64,000 nucleotides of DNA from Cannabis sativa (taxonomy: Eukaryota; Streptophyta; Magnoliopsida; Rosales; Cannabaceae). The position numbers and the translations under genes are program-made. Each line of letters opens with the position of its first letter. Positions within the stretch are counted from its first letter, which is position 1. The notes beneath the pieces were generated by a model. The model had not been told where the DNA came from and made no database searches. It saw nothing but the letters and a program-made list of their open reading frames with translations. The stretch lies in contig NC_083604.1 in the NCBI RefSeq assembly GCF_029168945.1, positions 34,467,686 through 34,531,685 on the forward strand, in the 5' to 3' direction. This document shows positions 58,861 through 64,000 of the stretch, piece by piece.

Positions 58861-60141
58861 TGTTCGATCTCCATTGTTTGTTTTACATAGCTATTGTTTT
58901 AGTGAGTAATCCTCCCTATTGGAGGAACGTTCATTAGCAAGTTAGCACCGTTTAATCTCGAAAGATAAGTATTTTTGTAAGTTTTTTATATAGTATTGAT
59001 CACCCTAATGGTGGCGAATGTATAAGACTTGCAAGAGTATGAAACAATGGTGGAAGCTCATCAGATAGAATAGCCTTGACTCTCGCCTAAACGGGACAAC
59101 GCTGGATTCCAATCTTGATCGAATAAAAGGTTGCTAGAATGTTTATCATTTTAGATGAGCTGACAACTCTATTTAATGGATGGTATCACTGACTCTCGCC
59201 TAAACGGGACACTGATATCAGTTTGTTGAAGACCTTGGAAATTATTTAGGATTGTATGTTTTAGTATTTTCACTTGTCGTTCCTACTTGCTATATGTTTA
59301 ATAATTTTTGAATTGTGTATGAATTTATATTGAACCATGTTATTTTCTGTTATTAAATTGTAGTTTAATTTCGAATCTTCATTGTTGGTCTAACTTGGTT
59401 TGTTGTTCTAATGGGATAAATCCCTAATGGATTGTCACCATTAGACAAACATAATAGTGTTAGATCTCGAATGATAAATATTGTTAATGCAACATCTAGT
59501 TGTTCTTCAATTGATGACACCTTAGACTAGTATTTACAATATGAAACAAGAAGATTGTATAAATAAGATTACTTTGACTCTCGAAGTATCGTTAAATTCT
59601 TATTTAAAACGAAATTATCCTAATTCCTCTTAGCTTATTAGCTCAATAACATATCATTGGATGAATGGTCTATAAATCATTTCATGTCATTCTATATTTT
59701 CTCTTAAGAAATTAAATGACACATATGATTATATTCCCGAAATTCTATCCCAAATGATATAAATCCTCAATCTTAGAAATCTCCTACTTATATGGCAAAT
59801 GAGACTTAGAGTTAGATTAGTAGCGGTGGTCCAAGAAAGAATTACTCATTATACGATTACACTTTCACAAGTGTTTAATAACCATTTTCTTTCAATGGAT
59901 TCAAACTATGAGTTTAGTATTTTGTGACCAGGATCCACTTGCACTATTCTAAGAACTCATTAATGTAACTAATCTAAGTCATCAAAAGACTACAACCACA
60001 ATTTTCTTTAAAATCTATGGCATTTGTATCTTCTTCATAGTGGTTTTGACAAGATCATTCTCTGCAAAGAGTTAATATGCCTATATCCACTGAAAGTAGT
60101 TCATCTCATTCCGAGGTGGATGTACATTCAGGGGTAGATAT
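58861..60141 (+). other. Leader modules and interior of E, without gag
   Basis: First module: outer arms TTAGTGA 58899 / TCATTAG 58931 around hairpin 58910-58926; hairpin 59001-59013; motif GACTCTCGCCTAAACGGGAC at 59078 and 59191; palindrome 59211-59222. Second module, where gag would be expected: outer arms CTAATGG 59408-59414 / CCATTAG 59438-59444 around AATCC-CTAAT-GGATT (59419-59433), and a half motif GACTCTCG at 59576. The rest matches B with no frame. Confidence 0.75.
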
Positions 60142-62027
60142 TGTTGGGTTTTATGCCCTAAATAAAACTCATTTCAATATAATCAAATTTACTTATTAAT
60201 ATAGATCAGAAATAACATTTAATGTTGCATGGTTCACATGATTTATTTCATGATTATATGTACATAATGTATAAATTCATCTGAAACCCTTTTCACATAC
60301 TTGATCCTGTTTATTGTGCCGTCAACACATTGGAAAGTAAACATGACTATGTGAATAAAGTTTCCTAGATTTATCAGACACAGGGTTTTACTGATATGAT
60401 AATTTACAACAAGAGTTTACTTGTATTTGGAGAAATACTATGTTCTTTCCAGAACATTGGTTAAAGTAAAGCTCAGGTTGGATGAATGGAGTATGCATCG
60501 GAAGGGACCGATATTGAACTTTGACTTAGATTTATTAAACTTACCGTAATATCTATTCAAGTCAATATCGCCTAGTTGATCCTAGATCAAATGATCTTAA
60601 TCCTGATATGATTAGGCTCAATCTTGAAAGGCTATTCGTGTTCTTTGATTTGTTAGTTAAGCCTACTTTTAGGTCAGGGTGATACGTACATTTTGGGAAC
60701 ACGGTAGTGCAATTGAGTGGGAGCGCTATCATAAACATGGAATCTATAGCTTCTATCTGGCGAATAGTAATCAAAGGACGATCTCCTTCGAGCTTGACCA
60801 AACGAAAATAAATGGTGGAGATCTCATTTCAAATAAGCTGAAATATCATTTATACGGGGTCAAGTGTTTTAAGGATAAAATACATAGTAGGGTGTTACGG
60901 TAATCTAATCCCTTTACTGTGTAGATCATTCATATAGAGGATCATTGATCAAATTAGGATTATAACAATGGATAACTAATGATGTGTCTATATGGTGGAA
61001 CATATAGAGCATTCTATATACTGAGAGTGCAATTCTAAGTTCTATGCGTGGATTCAACGAAGAATTAATAAGTTAGTGAATTTTAGTGCTAAATTCTTGA
61101 TCTACTTATTGGAAGCTCGGTTATATAGACCCATGGTCCCCCCACTAGTTGAGATAATATTGCTTGTAAGACTCATATAATTGGTTTTGATTAATCAATT
61201 ATAATTCTCAAATTAGACTATGTCTATTTGTGAATTTTTCACTAAGTAAGGGCAAAATTGTAAAGAAAGAGTTTATAGGGGCATATTTGTTAATTATGAT
61301 ACTTTGTATGGTTCAATTAATAAATATGATAAATGACAATATTATTTAATAATTATTTATAGTTATTAAATAGTTAGAATTGGCATTTAAATGGTTGAAT
61401 TAGGAAATTGGCATTTTTGAGAAAATCAGATACAAAAGGTGTTAAAATTGCAAAATTGCAAAAAGCAAGGCCCAGTCCACTAAGTGTATAGCCGGCCACC
61501 TTTGTAGCTATTTTAAGTTGATTTTTTAATTATTTTAATGCCATATAATTCAAATTTAACCCTAGTGGAATGCTATAAATAGATAGTGAAGGCTTTAGGA
61601 AAATCAGACTTTTCTTCTGACACTTTCTGAATCAGAAAAACTGAGCATCCTCTCTCCCTATCTGGCTGACCACTCCCTCTCTTCTTCTTCAATATTTCGA
61701 AATCCTTAGTGATTAGAGTAGTGCCCACACACATCAAGCAATACCTCAATCATAGTGAGGAAGATCGTGAAGAAAGATCATCAGCAAAGGAGTTTCAGCA
61801 TGAAAGATTCAGAGAAAGAGATTCAAGTTCTGATATTGATAATGCTCTGCTACAGAAAAGAATCAAGGGCTAAATATCTGAACGGAAGGAGTCATATTAT
61901 TCCGCTGCACCCAATGTAAGGTTTCTTAAACTTTATATGTGTTTATCGTTTTAGAAAGTTCTTATTTAGGATGTTAATAAACATACTTGTGAGTAGATCT
62001 AAGATCCTGGTAAAATAATTTCCAACA
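60142..62027 (+). repeat. 5' LTR of G
   Basis: 1,886 bp, TGTTGGG...TTCCAACA. TATA box CTATAAATAG is at 61574-61583. Confidence 0.9.
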
Positions 62028-62029
62028 AC

Positions 62030-64000
62030 TGGCCTCAGAGCCATGGTAATTGATTTACTTGCAAGAAATTTGGACTTTAAAACGATTGTTTGTATGTTCT
62101 TTGGATGGTATCATGTTGTATTGAGTGTTATTTGATGATTGATTGATGTTTGTAAATTTTTCGTGAAAAATAATTGCGATTTTATTTCTGGAATTATTTT
62201 TATTGGATAGTATGGGAAAAATTAAGCAAGTTAGCCTTTTACAGAACTCAATTTCAATTTTATTTGAATTAGTTATGAATTTTTGAAGATTTGAAAAAAT
62301 CGAGGCTGTGCTGAAATTTTCCTGCGATCGCGAAACTGTCCGTACAGTTCACAATTTTTTTTGTTTTTCTTCGATTTTTCATGCTTTTTCATGGAATTAA
62401 CTTCCGATTTTTGGTATAATTTTGTATTTATACTATTACTATTCCTAATTCAATTCTAATTATCTTTTTGAATTAATTTAATATTTTTTAAATTTAATTC
62501 AAGATATTAGTGTAATTTGAATTTCAATAGAATTAGTATCTATCTTCTTGCTTAAAAATCTATCTTATTTTAAAATTTGATTATATCTTATCTTATTTTA
62601 AATTTAAAAATAAGATATTTATAATCATGTAATTTTTAAATGATATAAGATATTTTGCTAATTTTTTAAATTTTGTTATTTTATTTATTTAAATTACATT
62701 TAAAATTTGAAAAAGATATTTATTTATCTTTTCTAATTTTTTATTTAATTTTTATTTATAAAATAACATTTAAAATTTAAATGTAGTTAGCAAATTTTTG
62801 AAATGATATTTAGGTTGGTTGAAACCTAATTTTTCAAAAATTGTAGGTTTAATTTTAAATTTAATTTTTTTAAAAAAAAAAATTTCGAATTTTTCAATTT
62901 TTTTTTTTTTTAAATTTTTCGAATTTTTTTTTATTATTTAATTAATTATTTTCGAAATTAAATATTTAATTTAAAATTAAATAAATCCTACATCCAACTA
63001 TCCAGCTAACCTTGTTGCAGGAGTATGTGTTTTAGCTTGTTTGTAATTTTTCAAAACCTATTATTACTTGATTGCAAATAGCCATGGTTACTTTTTGCCA
63101 GATCTAATGATCTGATGACTCCCTTGGTCAAGATAATAATTTGTAACAGGTATATTTACAATCTTCTTTCATCTCTGTATGACCTAGCAACATGATAGGA
63201 CCCATCCAAAGTGTGCTTGTGTGAGCCTATGTGTTTAATTTGATTATAGATACATATAGGTTGTTGTTGCTAAAATAAATTATCATAGTTCTTGATAGAA
63301 TTTATTTAGGCCCATTTAGTTATTGGGCTTATTCAATTAATAACAGTTGTTCTTATTAAGGTTAAATTCCTCTCTTTTGGGCCTTGTGTGAGAGTTGGGA
63401 GCCATAGAAGTGGGTACGACATACTAAACCCAGCACCCCCTCACATGAACCACCCCAATTGTGAAGGCCCATTTGCCTGATTTGAATGACTGTACTAGGT
63501 TAATTAAACTAGTTTAACCTAATAAAATTGATTAGCAACATAATTAATTTCATTTATTTTGAAATTAATTTAAGAAAAATATAGTTTAAAGAATTTTTTA
63601 TTCTAAGCTAAACTATATGTATTTTCTTGTATTTAATTAAATATAGAATTATAACCATCTAGATTCTTTCTGGAACTTAATTTAAATTTTCATTAAATAT
63701 TCTTACTTAAGTTGATATTTAGTTATCTACAACTAACCAACTTAAATCTGAATATCTTTTGAATTTCAAATTTCAAAATTAAGTTGAGGAATTTTAGGCA
63801 TTGGTTATTAAGATTCTTTAGATATTTTTTAAGTTAATATCTTTTCAAATATTAACTTAAATAAAATATTTTCAAATTAAGTGGTTACAACTTAATTTTT
63901 GATATTTAATTAAATTTAAATTTGAAAAATATTTAAGTTCTAGATTTTTCTAATACAACTTAAATTAGATATTTTTTCAAATTTTGTGGAAAAGATACTT
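62030..64000 (+). other. PBS and leader of G
   Basis: PBS-like TGGCCTCAGAGCCATGG at 62030. Palindrome GCGATCGC and CTGTCCGTACAG are near 62325-62350. Stem CCTATGTG 63226-63233 / CATATAGG 63253-63260 has a G-U pair where other copies have A-U. Hairpin TGGGCCTT 63378-63385 / AAGGCCCA 63464-63471. No coding frame. Confidence 0.78.

Larger units (their letters stand above)
53574..60141 (+). mobile_element. Gag-less copia derivative E (5' part), interrupted by G
   Basis: LTR 53574-55775, PBS, leader, modules, then an interior matching B but no gag or pol. At 60141 it is cut by the LTR of G. The remaining 3' part of E would lie beyond the window. It is the same subfamily as B in LTR and interior. 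Confidence 0.8.
60142..64000 (+). mobile_element. Copia element G (LTR, PBS and start of leader)
   Basis: LTR 60142-62027, then PBS and AT-rich leader to the window end. It is nested in E; the 5 bases before it, GATAT, would be the TSD, but the other end is outside the window. LTR subfamily of F. Confidence 0.85.

Noticed and set aside
3724..60141. B (minus) and E (plus) as arms of one giant inverted repeat
   Set aside because: They are separate insertions of one subfamily with different flanks and different damage; there is no continuous mirrored order between them.

Overview
This is nuclear DNA of a flowering plant, most likely a eudicot, and it looks like a heterochromatic retrotransposon nest. 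It is AT-rich, has no cellular gene that I can recognise, and is built almost entirely from LTR retrotransposons inserted into one another. The plant assignment rests on the element types: Ty1-copia elements of the BARE-1/Angela kind, a Ty3-gypsy chromovirus of the Tekay/Del kind, and primer-binding sites for initiator-Met tRNA. The species cannot be read from the sequence.

Layout: (1) 1-3723 holds the interior of a decayed copia element on + with a recognisable gag-pol frame. (2) 3724-22224 is a minus-strand copia derivative without gag or pol ('B'). It carries a nested + element 'A' (10475-20199, TSD CAACA) that keeps an open gag gene but no pol. (3) 22225-23245 is the wreck of a + element 'C' into which B inserted. 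(4) 23547-25468 is a solo LTR with a perfect TSD (GGATA), sitting in an older gag-like remnant. (5) 26310-30484 is the 5' part of a minus copia derivative 'F'. (6) 30485-40929 is an old LTR element split by a nearly complete chromovirus (31225-40692, TSD CTCTC). (7) 40996-43530 is an old + gag-only relative 'H'. (8) 43531-51936 holds two minus derivatives, 'I' and 'D', that share one LTR. (9) 51937-53573 is low-copy-looking DNA with minisatellites and palindromes. (10) 53574-60141 is a + element 'E' without gag, interrupted by a further + element 'G' (60142 to beyond the window).

The copia elements form one superfamily. All have LTRs of about 1.9 kb with TGTTGG/CCAACA ends, the same PBS and PPT, and a very long (about 3.5 kb) AT-rich untranslated leader. 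Three LTR subfamilies can be seen: A/solo/I-D, B/E (C is similar), and F/G. Most copies lack pol. Vestiges of protease and RNase H DNA show that they descend from an autonomous gag-pol parent like the one at 1-3723, so they probably depend on proteins supplied in trans.

The most interesting observation is in the leaders. At least seven copies share a set of short inverted repeats whose arms vary in a compensatory way. They include stem-loops with a constant CTAAT loop, a 20-base motif (GACTCTCGCCTAAACGGGAC) repeated about 110 nt apart before gag, a following palindrome ACTGATATCAGT, a hairpin of about 100 nt closed by TGGGCCTT/AAGGCCCA, and a fast-changing GC-rich hairpin island downstream of the PBS. 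This looks like a structured RNA leader, possibly for packaging, dimerisation or translation, that survives in elements that have lost their genes. All structures were found by eye; no folding or database search was run.
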